The position numbers and the translations under genes are program-made. The notes under the pieces were generated by a model. It saw only the letters and a program-made list of their open reading frames with translations, made no database searches and was not told the origin of the DNA. Below, piece after piece: positions 1-8,357 of a stretch of 64,000 nt of DNA (position 1 is its first letter; each line of letters starts with the position of its first letter). Origin of the DNA: Tumebacillus sp. BK434 (GTDB taxonomy: Bacteria > Bacillota > Bacilli > Tumebacillales > Tumebacillaceae); contig NZ_SLXS01000011.1 of assembly GCF_004340785.1 (NCBI RefSeq), positions 1 to 64,000 of the forward strand, in the 5' to 3' direction.

Positions 1-250
1 TGACTCGTATCTCATCTCTGTAACACTCGTTTAGTTTTCAAGGATCAAGAACAGGATGTTCATTGTCCAGCGTTGCGACAGGACGTCGCGTTCTTCGCTG
101 GGCTATCATCACCGCGTGTCTCTCGCGGCGACAAGAGATAATCTATCATATCCAAACTCAGATGTCAACTAGAAGTTTTGATCTTCTCATCACCGCGTCT
201 CTCGCGGCGACAAGAACCATCTTAACACACGCCCCTTCATCCGCTCAATT
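1..250 (-). promoter_or_regulatory. rRNA operon promoters and leader (rRNA genes lie left of the window)
   Basis: Read leftward, this stretch has two promoters in tandem. P1 has a TTGAGC-like -35 at 243-248 and TAAGAT at 219-224 with an 18-base spacer. P2 has TTGACA at 163-168 and TAGATT at 140-145 with a 17-base spacer and an extended TG. Each is followed by a near-identical hairpin (CCGCG/CGCGG stem) at 188-215 and 107-136. A larger hairpin at about 67-103 and a boxA-like antitermination sequence, CCTTGAAAACTAAAC, at about 31-47 follow. This arrangement is typical of Bacilli rrn leaders. The rRNA itself is not in the window. Confidence 0.75.
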
Positions 251-441
251 CGCCTCCGCGAACAAACGCAAACAAACCCAATGAAGAACGGCTCTGCGCA
301 GAGAACCGCTTTCCCATACGCGCTAAGAACCAGGTATTCGCCAAAGTCCGCTTCCACGCAGAGCATGTAAGGTCTAACCGCTCCGCATTTTGTCCATCCT
401 GAATCTGATACAGAAACATATCCAACAAAGGAGCCCGCCCA

Positions 442-879
442 ATGTTTACGCACAAACTCACGCTGACCGCCGCCGCTTTGCTTGCCGCAGCACTGCTCGC
501 CGGCTGCGGTCCCAAAGAAAAGATCACACCCACTCAGCAACATCCGCAGGATACTCCGTCAGCTGCCGCGCTCAGCAACAAAGCGCCGGCCAAGCCCACG
601 CTGCAGATGAAAGTGGACGTCACCGGCACCAGCGCGAAGATCACCTTCCGCACCGACAACATCCGACTCGCGCCGGAACATTACAGCGGGATGCACATCC
701 CCGGCGAAGGCCACATCCACCTCTTTGTCGACGGCAGCATCACCCGCATCGGCGTCAAAGAAAGCACCTACGTCCTGAACGACCTCACCAAAGGCAAACA
801 CACGCTCGAAGCGACGCTGCACACCAACAACCACCAGCCGTATAACGTCAAGGACACTGCCGAATTTCAAATCAACTAA
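442..879 (+). CDS. Putative secreted lipoprotein of unknown function
   Basis: This 145-residue protein has an N-terminal signal peptide ending in the lipobox LLAGC, so Cys21 or so should be lipidated and the protein anchored to the outer face of the membrane. The mature part starts with a Pro/Ser/Thr-rich linker and continues into a compact beta-rich domain with an HIHLFVDG motif and a later KHTLEATLHT stretch, which looks like an immunoglobulin- or cupredoxin-like sandwich. A Shine-Dalgarno AAAGGAG sits 10 bases before the ATG. It stands alone between the rRNA leader and a convergent transporter gene. I do not recognise a specific function. Confidence 0.8.
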   Translation: MFTHKLTLTAAALLAAALLAGCGPKEKITPTQQHPQDTPSAAALSNKAPAKPTLQMKVDVTGTSAKITFRTDNIRLAPEHYSGMHIPGEGHIHLFVDGSITRIGVKESTYVLNDLTKGKHTLEATLHTNNHQPYNVKDTAEFQIN

Positions 880-884
880 CAAAA

Positions 885-918
885 AGAACCCTGCCCGCAC
901 CTCCGCGAACAGGGTTCT
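885..918 (-). terminator. Rho-independent terminator
   Basis: The perfect 9-bp inverted repeat AGAACCCTG/CAGGGTTCT is followed on the minus strand by TTTTT. It lies between convergent genes, so it most clearly ends the leftward EamA transporter transcript and may also act on the lipoprotein transcript. Confidence 0.75.
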
Positions 919-943
919 CCCATCGAAAACGATCATATAAGAA

Positions 944-1843
944 CTACGCCTGCGCCAGATCCCGGCGCTTCGAGCGCATCCTAAGCTCCGACACCACGAT
1001 CCCGGCCAGGATCAACACGATCCCGACCCATTGCACGCCCGCGACGTGTTCGCGCAGGATCACAAACGCGGCGACCACCGCTACCGGCAGCTCGATCGAA
1101 CCGAGCACGCCGGCCAGCGAACCGCCGACACGCGGAATGCCGATGTTAAAGAACACCGGCGGGATGATCTGCCCGAGCGCTCCGATTAGCAGCGCCCAGA
1201 ACCACAGCCCGTCGAACAGCGTCCCGTTCCACAAAAACGTCGGCGGAAACACGAAGAACACCGCCACCGTCGAAGCCACCGCGATGATCGCGGAGTTCAC
1301 CCACGGCGAAGTCCCCTCGCGCACATAGCTCGTAAAATACAGGAATGTGCTGTACGTCACCGAAGACAACAGGCCCAAGAGCAGCCCGGTCATCGAAACA
1401 CTACCCCAATCGGCGTGCAGCAGGTCAACCGCAAACACCGTCCCTGCCAGAATCAGCACCAGCGCGGCCCATTTTGCTTTGTTCGGCTTCCTGCGGGTGA
1501 CCAGAAAATCGATCAGCATCACAATCCACGCAAACTGGAACAGGAGCACGATCGCCAGCGACGCCGGCAGATCGGCCAGCGCCAGGTAATAAAACACGCT
1601 GGTGCCAGTCGACAGCAACCCGAGAAAAACGAACAAGAGCACATCGCGTCCGGTCAGCTTCTTAAAATGACGGAACTGAAAGGCGGCGATCAACAACAGA
1701 ATGGTTGATGCCATGAAGTACTGCGAAGACGTTACATCACCCGGCGTAAAACCGGCGTCATACGCCATCTTTATCACCGGCGAGATCAACCCGTAGCTGG
1801 CCCCGCCAATCAAGACAAATAAGATCGCCCACATGCGGCTCAT
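944..1843 (-). CDS. EamA/DMT-family transporter
   Basis: A 299-residue, very hydrophobic protein with about ten predicted membrane helices arranged as two EamA repeats, the layout of drug/metabolite exporters. The N-terminal GGASYGLISPVIKMAYDAG and the second-half GALGQIIPPVFFNIG segments are typical of the family. The substrate cannot be told from sequence. The chosen ATG at 1843 is preceded by GAAGGTGGG at good spacing. An upstream in-frame ATG at 1870 lacks a ribosome binding site. It appears to be monocistronic. Confidence 0.88.
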   Translation of the reverse strand: MSRMWAILFVLIGGASYGLISPVIKMAYDAGFTPGDVTSSQYFMASTILLLIAAFQFRHFKKLTGRDVLLFVFLGLLSTGTSVFYYLALADLPASLAIVLLFQFAWIVMLIDFLVTRRKPNKAKWAALVLILAGTVFAVDLLHADWGSVSMTGLLLGLLSSVTYSTFLYFTSYVREGTSPWVNSAIIAVASTVAVFFVFPPTFLWNGTLFDGLWFWALLIGALGQIIPPVFFNIGIPRVGGSLAGVLGSIELPVAVVAAFVILREHVAGVQWVGIVLILAGIVVSELRMRSKRRDLAQA

Positions 1844-2020
1844 CGTAATCCCACCTTCTCTGAATCTCACAACACCCTCACAGAATACCGATCATACACT
1901 AGTTCGTTTCCCGATGCACGAGGTCACAGCATCACAATAAAGTAGCGCAAAAGCAGTGCAGAAAAACGGGTTCCTTCTTCCTATATAAGATAAGACATTC
2001 CACTTCGCCTCATCCCAGAC

Positions 2021-2058
2021 AAAAAAAGAGACCCGGACCTCCCGCATAAGGGAGCCGG
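2021..2058 (-). terminator. Rho-independent terminator
   Basis: On the minus strand a CCGG-CTCCC ... GGGAG-(T)CCGG hairpin is followed within a few bases by a run of seven T. It sits just beyond the AlbA_2-domain gene and should end the pgi transcript. Confidence 0.75.
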
Positions 2059-2065
2059 ATCACGC

Positions 2066-2983
2066 TCACAATAGTCCTAACGTCGCCGCCGTGTGCGGCC
2101 CGATGCGCCGCTTGATGTACAGTTCGGCGATCACGTACGGATCATCAACCCACACCGACTGGTTGTTCTGCTTCACCGCCACGCGCCGCCGCTGCTGCCC
2201 GCCGCCGACCGTGTCGAGCACCGAATACATCGCCGTCCCGACCGGCACGTACAAGTGTACAATTTTACGCCCGCTCGCAAGCAGGACCCGCACCTCCGGG
2301 AACGGGGACAAGAGCGGATAGATCCGCGCATGCAGAAGCGATGTCACCGCCAGCAGGTAGCGGTCTTCGCTGCCATAGCGCGCGATCTCGTGGTTGATCC
2401 CGACGACCCGTTTGTCGTCGCTGATCCCGAGATAGAGATTGCCGTTGTTCGAGTTGGCAAACGCCACGACCGACTTGAGAATCTTCTCTTTCGAATTCTG
2501 AAAATCGAGCTTGAATTCGATCTCCTGATTCTCCTCTCGTGCAATCGCCCGAAACACATTGTCCTCCCGTCCGAGGTACAGATAGCGCGAGATCGCCCGC
2601 AGCCGGTACGTGTACGATTCGAACACATCCTGATCGAGCACCACATCTTCGATCCGGTAGCGCACTTCCTGCCAGAGCTGCTGCACGTCCCCGTGCAAGC
2701 AGATGTCGAACTGCACCTTCCGCCCCAGCGCATGGATGTCAAAACCGACCCCGCAATCCGCTTCCTGCGGCTGGTACTGCAGCCCGCCGCTCTCCAGCAC
2801 AAAAACGCCCGCCTGCAGCAGCGCATCGAAATACACCCGCGGCATCGCCAGCTTTTTGCGAATCCGCTCTTTAAAAAGCGGCAGTCCGGCCCGCTCCACC
2901 TCATGAAACAGCCGCAGCTGAACCTCCTGCCCGGCAACCTGTTTTAGAACAGCAACAAATCGACAACTGAGTAATTGATTCAT
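2066..2983 (-). CDS. AlbA_2 (Schlafen-type) domain protein
   Basis: This 305-residue protein has an N-terminal half of about 150 residues that I do not recognise. A putative AlbA_2 domain starts near residue 152 (EIEFKLDF ... VVAFANSNNGNLYLGISDD ... VVGIN), the fold found in ATP-binding and transcription-related proteins of the divergent AAA-4/Schlafen group. The start ATG overlaps the pgi stop codon (ATGA), so the two are translationally coupled and transcribed together. The coupling is clear, but nothing in the sequence links the protein to glycolysis. A regulatory or nucleic-acid-related role is a guess from the domain alone. Confidence 0.75.
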   Translation of the reverse strand: MNQLLSCRFVAVLKQVAGQEVQLRLFHEVERAGLPLFKERIRKKLAMPRVYFDALLQAGVFVLESGGLQYQPQEADCGVGFDIHALGRKVQFDICLHGDVQQLWQEVRYRIEDVVLDQDVFESYTYRLRAISRYLYLGREDNVFRAIAREENQEIEFKLDFQNSKEKILKSVVAFANSNNGNLYLGISDDKRVVGINHEIARYGSEDRYLLAVTSLLHARIYPLLSPFPEVRVLLASGRKIVHLYVPVGTAMYSVLDTVGGGQQRRRVAVKQNNQSVWVDDPYVIAELYIKRRIGPHTAATLGLL

Positions 2984-4296
2984 CCGTTTGTACCCGGTTT
3001 GCCGAGCCGCTGGAACATCTTATTCTTGTACGCTTCCACGCCCGGCTGGTCAAACGGATTGACCCCGAGCAGGTAGCCGCTCAGCGCACATGCCTTTTCA
3101 AAAAAATAGAACAGGTGCCCGACATGCCGCTCATCCAATTGCGCAAGCGTCAACAGCAGATTCGGCACGTTCCCGTCCTGATGCGCCTCGACCGTGCCCC
3201 GATAGGCCTGTTCGTTGACAAAAGTCACGCTTTTGCCGGCCAGGTAATTCAGGCCGTCCGGATCGCCGGGCAGGTCGGGCACCATCCGCTCGCTCCCCGT
3301 CCGCGCCACCCAGAGCACCGTTTCGAACAGATGACGGGGGCCGTCCTGGATGAATTGCCCCAGTGAATGCAGATCGGTCGTAAATTGCGCCGCCGCCGGA
3401 AAGATTCCTTTGCCGTCTTTCCCTTCGCTTTCCCCGAACAGCTGTTTCCACCACTCGGCAAACGCCGCAAACGCCGGTTCATACGCGGCCAAGAGCTCGA
3501 TCTGCTTGCCTTGGCGGTACAGCTCGTTGCGCCAGACGGCGTAGCGGTAACAACCGTTGGCGTCGAGATCGGGCACCGCATACTCCGCGCTCGCTTCCTG
3601 CGCCCCGGCCAGCAGCTCGCGGATGTTCAGCCCGGCCACGCCCATCGGCAGCAGGCCGGCTGCCGTCAGCACCGAATATCGGCCGCCGACATCGTCCGGC
3701 ACCACCAGCGTTCGCCAGCCTTCCCGTTCTGCCAATCCCCGCAGTGCGCCACGCGTCCGGTCGGTCGTGGCGATGATCCGCCTGGCCGTTTCCTGCCGGC
3801 CGTATTTTTGCGTCATCCAGTCCCAGGCGATGCGCAACGCCAGGGCCGGTTCGGTCGTCATACCCGACTTGGAGACAACATTGATTTCGACATCCTTATC
3901 GGCAAGAATCGACAAGACACTATTTATATAGGAAGCAGAAAGATTTTGCCCTAGAAAATATACGGCAGGACCTTTGCGCTCTGCCAGGGGGAGTTGATTG
4001 GAAAAATGCGGCGTGAGCAGCTCGATCGCCGCCTTTGCGCCCGCGTAGGAGCCCCCGATTCCAATGACGAGCAGCGCCTCGGCACGTGCCCGAATCCCTT
4101 CGGCCGTCTCGGTGATCTGCCGTACCTCTTCATCATCCGGCGCCAGCGGGTCGAGCCAGCCGAGCCACTTCTGTCCAGGTCCGCCCTTTCCGTGCAGCAG
4201 GTCGTGCGCCCGCTGCGCCTTGGCCTGCCAGCCGGCCGATTCAATTCCATCCATGTATACAGCGGCGCGGGGAAAATCGACTTGAAGTTTCGACAT
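2980..4296 (-). CDS. pgi: Glucose-6-phosphate isomerase
   Basis: The 438-residue protein interconverts glucose 6-phosphate and fructose 6-phosphate in the cytosol and feeds both glycolysis and sugar-nucleotide synthesis for the nearby polysaccharide cluster. Diagnostic segments are IGIGGSYAGAKAAIELL (sugar-phosphate binding SIS fold), the PGI signature GGRYSVLTAAGLLPMG, the TTDLHSLGQFIQDG segment and the C-terminal GVEAYKNKMF with the catalytic lysine. The ATG at 4296 has AAAGGGG upstream. A longer in-frame extension to 4377 has no ribosome binding site and is not part of the family. The length matches Bacilli homologues (about 440-450). Confidence 0.97.
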   Translation of the reverse strand: MSKLQVDFPRAAVYMDGIESAGWQAKAQRAHDLLHGKGGPGQKWLGWLDPLAPDDEEVRQITETAEGIRARAEALLVIGIGGSYAGAKAAIELLTPHFSNQLPLAERKGPAVYFLGQNLSASYINSVLSILADKDVEINVVSKSGMTTEPALALRIAWDWMTQKYGRQETARRIIATTDRTRGALRGLAEREGWRTLVVPDDVGGRYSVLTAAGLLPMGVAGLNIRELLAGAQEASAEYAVPDLDANGCYRYAVWRNELYRQGKQIELLAAYEPAFAAFAEWWKQLFGESEGKDGKGIFPAAAQFTTDLHSLGQFIQDGPRHLFETVLWVARTGSERMVPDLPGDPDGLNYLAGKSVTFVNEQAYRGTVEAHQDGNVPNLLLTLAQLDERHVGHLFYFFEKACALSGYLLGVNPFDQPGVEAYKNKMFQRLGKPGTNG

Positions 4297-4471
4297 CGTT
4301 CGACCCCTTTCGGACTCCGTTTGCTTTATCCATATGACCAGTCCGCCCGGCTCATACTCCCTCCGGTCATTTAACATTCGGGGCTCCCGAATTGTCCAAA
4401 TATTAAAAACAACTTATTTATCCCGTTAACCCGCTTGATTGCGCTTCCAAGAAGAATGTTAACATTTATCG

Positions 4472-4500
4472 TTGACAAAAACTTGAACTGCAAGCAGAAT
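4472..4500 (+). promoter_or_regulatory. Probable SigA-type promoter
   Basis: TTGACA at 4472-4477 is separated by 17 bases from CAGAAT at 4495-4500, pointing at the first stalk-protein gene. A strong ribosome binding site, GGGGGAGGGG, lies about 8 bases before that gene's ATG. Confidence 0.6.
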
Positions 4501-4545
4501 AGCACTAAGGGTAGAAAGACCTAATTTTTGGGGGAGGGGTAGCAC

Positions 4546-6003
4546 ATGAGAGCACCCAAGAACTGGCTTCTTGGAGCTATCGGGATTGGCCTGGTAGCCT
4601 CCATGCTGGCATTTACGAACGGACAAGCTGCAAGCAACAACGGAAATGGAAATGGGGTTCCGTTTCAGTTGGCCGCTTTGCAAGAGGAGTTTGATGCGCT
4701 GAAGAGCGCCTTTACGGCACAGCAGTCCACAGTTGGCAATCTGCAGGGGATGCAGACTTCACAAGATCAACTGATCGCCCAACTGAAAGCTGAAAATGCA
4801 CAACAAGACCTGGTGATCAAGTCGCTGCAAACCACATCGGCCGATCAAGTGAAGCAGATCAAGACCTTGGAGACCCAATCGGCGGAGCAAACGACCGCTA
4901 TCAGCTCCCTGCAGTCGAAATCGGCAGCTCAAGACCAGCTGATTCAAACTCTGAATGCCCGTTTCACCGCGCAAGACCAAACGATCGCCGGCCTGAATGC
5001 GCAACTGCTGCAAACCGGCGAAGTGATCAAGGGCTATGAAGCACAGCTTCCGGCGTGGATGAACAAAGCAAACGCGCTGCAAACGGAAAATGATGCACAA
5101 GCCGCACAGATCATCGAACTGCAAAACCGCCTGAACAATCTGCAGACACCCGACTACTCCGGCGTGATCGGTCAACTGAACGGCAAGATCGCCGCTCAGG
5201 AAGATGTGATCACAAGCCTGCAGGCGCAACTGGCTGCACTGGAAGCGAAACTTGCCAACCTCGGTTCCAACCCGCAGCTGCCGGGCGGCACCACCACACC
5301 GACTCAGCCCAACCCGGGCACCGAGCCGACCCAACCGACTCCGGGCACCGACCCGACCAAGCCGATCCCGGGCACCGATCCGTCCCAGCCGACTCCGGGC
5401 ACCGACCCGACCAAGCCGATCCCGGGCACCGATCCGTCCCAGCCGACTCCGGGCACCGATCCGACCAAGCCGATCCCGGGCACCGATCCGTCCCAGCCGA
5501 CTCCGGGCACCGATCCGTCCCAGCCGGCTCCGGGCACTGGCCCGACCAAGCCGACCGATGAGGTCATCCTGCCGCAGCTCCCGGAACCGACCGTGCCGAC
5601 CAAGCCGACTCCGGTCCCGACTGCAAAAGGCTCCTACGAAGAAAGCTCCAGCCTGATCAACTACACCGGTGTCTGGACCGACTTCTCCGCTCCGCAAAAC
5701 AGCGGCGGGGCCGTCAAGTACACCGGCGAAAAAGGCGCTTCCTTCAAGGTGAACTTCACCGGTACCGCGCTGCAGATCGTCGGCTACAAGTCCAAGTACA
5801 TGGGCATCGCTGACGTCTTCATCGACGGCAACAAAGTAGCCAGCATCGACTACTACGCCGCTTCCACCATCTACAAGCAAGTGCTGTTCACCGCTGCCGG
5901 CCTGGAGCTGGGCGAACACACCGTTGAGATCGTGGCGACCGGCACCAAAAACAGCGCTGCGCTGAACTCCAACATCAACATCGACAAGATTGTTGTGGAG
6001 TAA
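4546..6003 (+). CDS. Secreted coiled-coil stalk protein with PGTDP repeats and C-terminal beta domain
   Basis: The 485-residue protein starts with a signal peptide or membrane anchor (residues about 8-28, ending NGQAA). Residues about 45-240 form a long Gln-rich coiled coil built of short repeats such as LQTQSAEQ. Residues 257-337 are nine 9-residue PGTDPTKPI/PGTDPSQPT units, a Pro/Thr-rich rigid linker like those of wall-spanning proteins. The last 120 residues form a globular domain (GVWTDFSAPQNSGGAVKYTG ... GYKSKYMGIADVFIDG ... INIDKIVVE) resembling a carbohydrate-binding jelly roll. The same architecture and end domain recur in the next gene. No LPXTG sorting signal is present. A surface or matrix role beside the polysaccharide cluster is inferred. 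Confidence 0.85.
   Translation: MRAPKNWLLGAIGIGLVASMLAFTNGQAASNNGNGNGVPFQLAALQEEFDALKSAFTAQQSTVGNLQGMQTSQDQLIAQLKAENAQQDLVIKSLQTTSADQVKQIKTLETQSAEQTTAISSLQSKSAAQDQLIQTLNARFTAQDQTIAGLNAQLLQTGEVIKGYEAQLPAWMNKANALQTENDAQAAQIIELQNRLNNLQTPDYSGVIGQLNGKIAAQEDVITSLQAQLAALEAKLANLGSNPQLPGGTTTPTQPNPGTEPTQPTPGTDPTKPIPGTDPSQPTPGTDPTKPIPGTDPSQPTPGTDPTKPIPGTDPSQPTPGTDPSQPAPGTGPTKPTDEVILPQLPEPTVPTKPTPVPTAKGSYEESSSLINYTGVWTDFSAPQNSGGAVKYTGEKGASFKVNFTGTALQIVGYKSKYMGIADVFIDGNKVASIDYYAASTIYKQVLFTAAGLELGEHTVEIVATGTKNSAALNSNINIDKIVVE
5314..5556 (+). repeat. 27-bp tandem coding repeat (nine copies, alternating as a 54-bp unit)
   Basis: Nine in-frame 27-bp units encode PGT-(D/E/G)-P-(T/S)-(K/Q)-P-(I/T/A). Two unit types alternate, so the region also reads as near-identical 54-bp repeats. 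Such tracts change copy number easily by slipped pairing. Confidence 0.95.
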
Positions 6004-6023
6004 CAGAGTCCCAGTGCCAAAGA

Positions 6024-6055
6024 ACCACACGTTCGACATGAACGTGTGGTTTTTT
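6024..6055 (+). terminator. Rho-independent terminator
   Basis: The 11-bp perfect stem ACCACACGTTC/GAACGTGTGGT with a 5-base loop is followed by six T. It separates the two stalk-protein genes, which are therefore probably independent transcripts. Confidence 0.9.
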
Positions 6056-6192
6056 GTCGATACAGAGAGACTTTCGTCGTAAAACGATTAAAATTGTTTA
6101 TTTAAACTACTACTTATTGACTAGGTTTATAGGAACAATGCATAATGAGGTTGGGGATACACACTTTCGAGTGCAGGGGGAAGGAGTATGAG

Positions 6193-8301
6193 ATGAAAGC
6201 TGCCAACACGACGCTCATCATGGCGCCTCTCGCAATTGCGACGGCCGTCTTGGCGTTCGTCTTCAGCGGGCCTGAACTGCCGCCGTCGACATCGAGCCAA
6301 GCAGCCGGCAGCGGGTCTGTGACGACGTCACAACAGAATAACGCCACTGCCGACAGTCACGGAGTACCGGGCGATCTGTCCCGTTTGGAGGAGCAGATCA
6401 AGAAATTAACCACCCGGGTGACGAATCAGGATCAAGTGATTCAGACTCTGCAGACTCAACTGACCAGTCAGGAGCAACGCACGTCCGATTATCAAGGGCA
6501 AATTGACGTGCTGCACGCGCAAGCTGCCGCTCAGCAACAGCAGATGGAACGCCTTCAGACCCAGACTTCAACCCAGCACGAAGGCATCACCGAATTGAAA
6601 GCTAAATCCACAGCTAACGAACGTGACATCCGTGAGCTGTTCGCGGCTGCCAAGACCGACCGGCAGAATGTGAAGGAACTGCGGAACATCACCGCCATTC
6701 AATCTTCTGAGATAGATGGTCTCCAAACTGTCACCGCCGCTTATGAGCAACAGATTGCAGGCCTTGAATTGGATTCGAAGCAATATGCAACACAGTTCAA
6801 AGAGGTGCTTCAGGCGTCGACCGACCTGAAGAACAGCCTGGAAGCGGTGAAAAGAGCCAACCAGGACAACGCGAACATGATCGGCGGCGTCAGCAACGCT
6901 CTCTACGCGCAAAGCCTCAAGATCACCGCGCTCGAGCACAACTCCGACAGCGAGGCGATCGAGGAGCTCGACACGCGCATCGGCGAGCTGGAGACGGCGA
7001 AGGCGGCGCTGCAAGCGTCGATCGACACGCTGGAAAACGCCAAGGCGGCGCACGAGATCTCTCTCGAATCGCTGAACACGCTGGCGACCGCCAACAAAGG
7101 CAAGATCGACAACCTGATCGCCCAAGACGCAGCCTTCAGCAGCGACATCACCGCGCTGAAAGCAAAAGACACTTCGCTCGACCAGGACATCGCCGCCGTG
7201 AACACGGCCCTCGGCGCGGAGAAATCCGCGCGACAGCAGGCGGTGACCGACTTGGAAACGGCGCTCGCGACAGAAGCGACCGCCCGCAGCACCAAGGACA
7301 CCGAGCTGTCCGGCATCCTTGCCGCCGAAACATCGGCCCGCATCGCAGCCGACAACAAGCTGACGAGCGACCTCGCGGACGAAGTGACCGCTCGCAAAGA
7401 CCTGGGCATTGCGCTTACGGCGAGCATCGCAAGCCTGAACACCACGCTGACCAGCGAACTGAACGCGCTGAAGACGAAGCTCGCCGACGACCTCGCAGCT
7501 TTGAACAGCGCGATCACCGCGAAGCTGGACGAGCTGTTTACTGCCAATGCAGCGCAAGACCTTGCGTTTCTCTCATTCAAAGAGGGGTACGACGTGCAGA
7601 TCCAATCCCTGCTGACTCGACTTACCGGACACGATAACTCGATCGGCGCTCTGCAAACCGCCTCTTCTGGGCTTACAAGCACTGTCACCACCCTGCAGGG
7701 CAACTTGCAAACCCAGACCAACAACCTGTCGACCTTGACCACAAACGTCGGCGGCATCCGCTCCGACCTGACCAGCGTCGACGGCCGCGTCACCCAGCTC
7801 GAGACCAAAGTCGCCGAGATGATCAAACCGGGCGACGGCACCACCCCAGACCCGGGCACCGACCCCGGCGGCGGCACACCGCCACCAACATGTCCGCCAA
7901 ATAACATCTGCGAAGAAAATAGCTCAATCTTCGACTGGACCAAGTATTCTGGTTGGACTGATGCCCCATCAAGTAAATACCATTTGAATGGGATAGCAAA
8001 AACGGCGATTGCCGGCAACGCGAATACAGCATTGGAATTTGCTTTCTATGGAAAGGGATTTGATCTCGTTGGATATAAATCCGCTTTCATGGGCACCGGT
8101 GAGGTGTTTGTGCTCGAAGGGGCTTCAGCAACGCCTCGCTCACTCGGCATTCTCGATTTTGCGCTCCCATCTGGATCCACCACCCAGTACCAACAGGTAA
8201 TCAAGTCCATGGAGTTGAGCGCAACAGCTGCTATCCATCGGATTCGAATTGTTCCTTTGACCAAAAGCATCAACTTTGACTACATCAGAATCATCCCATA
8301 A
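6193..8301 (+). CDS. Large secreted coiled-coil stalk protein, paralogue of the preceding gene
   Basis: The 702-residue protein has an N-terminal hydrophobic segment (residues about 5-25), then roughly 500 residues of almost uninterrupted coiled coil. The centre carries repeats of the type ATEATARSTKDTEL and AAETSARIAADNKL, similar in style to phage tail fibres and bacterial surface stalks. A short PGTDPGGGTPPP linker leads to a C-terminal domain of about 120 residues. That domain contains GYKSAFMGTGEVFV, matching the GYKSKYMGIADVFI motif in the neighbouring 485-residue protein. GGGGGAAGGAG precedes the ATG at 6193. An earlier in-frame ATG at 6145 has no ribosome binding site. Binding to a glycan or surface partner is an inference. 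Confidence 0.85.
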   Translation: MKAANTTLIMAPLAIATAVLAFVFSGPELPPSTSSQAAGSGSVTTSQQNNATADSHGVPGDLSRLEEQIKKLTTRVTNQDQVIQTLQTQLTSQEQRTSDYQGQIDVLHAQAAAQQQQMERLQTQTSTQHEGITELKAKSTANERDIRELFAAAKTDRQNVKELRNITAIQSSEIDGLQTVTAAYEQQIAGLELDSKQYATQFKEVLQASTDLKNSLEAVKRANQDNANMIGGVSNALYAQSLKITALEHNSDSEAIEELDTRIGELETAKAALQASIDTLENAKAAHEISLESLNTLATANKGKIDNLIAQDAAFSSDITALKAKDTSLDQDIAAVNTALGAEKSARQQAVTDLETALATEATARSTKDTELSGILAAETSARIAADNKLTSDLADEVTARKDLGIALTASIASLNTTLTSELNALKTKLADDLAALNSAITAKLDELFTANAAQDLAFLSFKEGYDVQIQSLLTRLTGHDNSIGALQTASSGLTSTVTTLQGNLQTQTNNLSTLTTNVGGIRSDLTSVDGRVTQLETKVAEMIKPGDGTTPDPGTDPGGGTPPPTCPPNNICEENSSIFDWTKYSGWTDAPSSKYHLNGIAKTAIAGNANTALEFAFYGKGFDLVGYKSAFMGTGEVFVLEGASATPRSLGILDFALPSGSTTQYQQVIKSMELSATAAIHRIRIVPLTKSINFDYIRIIP

Positions 8302-8305
8302 CACA

Positions 8306-8337
8306 AAAACCGCTTACTCCCACGAGTAAGCGGTTTT
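8306..8337. terminator. Bidirectional terminator
   Basis: A symmetrical AAAACCGCTTACTC/GAGTAAGCGGTTTT hairpin lies between the second stalk gene and the convergent polysaccharide operon. T-tracts occur on both strands. Confidence 0.9.
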
Positions 8338-8357
8338 CTTTTCCTTCTTATCCCCTC

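Noticed and set aside
63-284. 73-codon plus-strand ORF in the rRNA leader
   Set aside because: Lies over rrn promoters and hairpins on the opposite strand; no ribosome binding site.
5314-5556. Regular repeats resembling a CRISPR array
   Set aside because: Units are directly adjacent with no unique spacers and code for a Pro/Thr linker.
4759-6039. 426-codon minus-strand open frame across the repeat region
   Set aside because: Repetitive antisense translation (GRIGARSRL units) of the PGTDP tract; the plus-strand gene has signal peptide, RBS and terminator.
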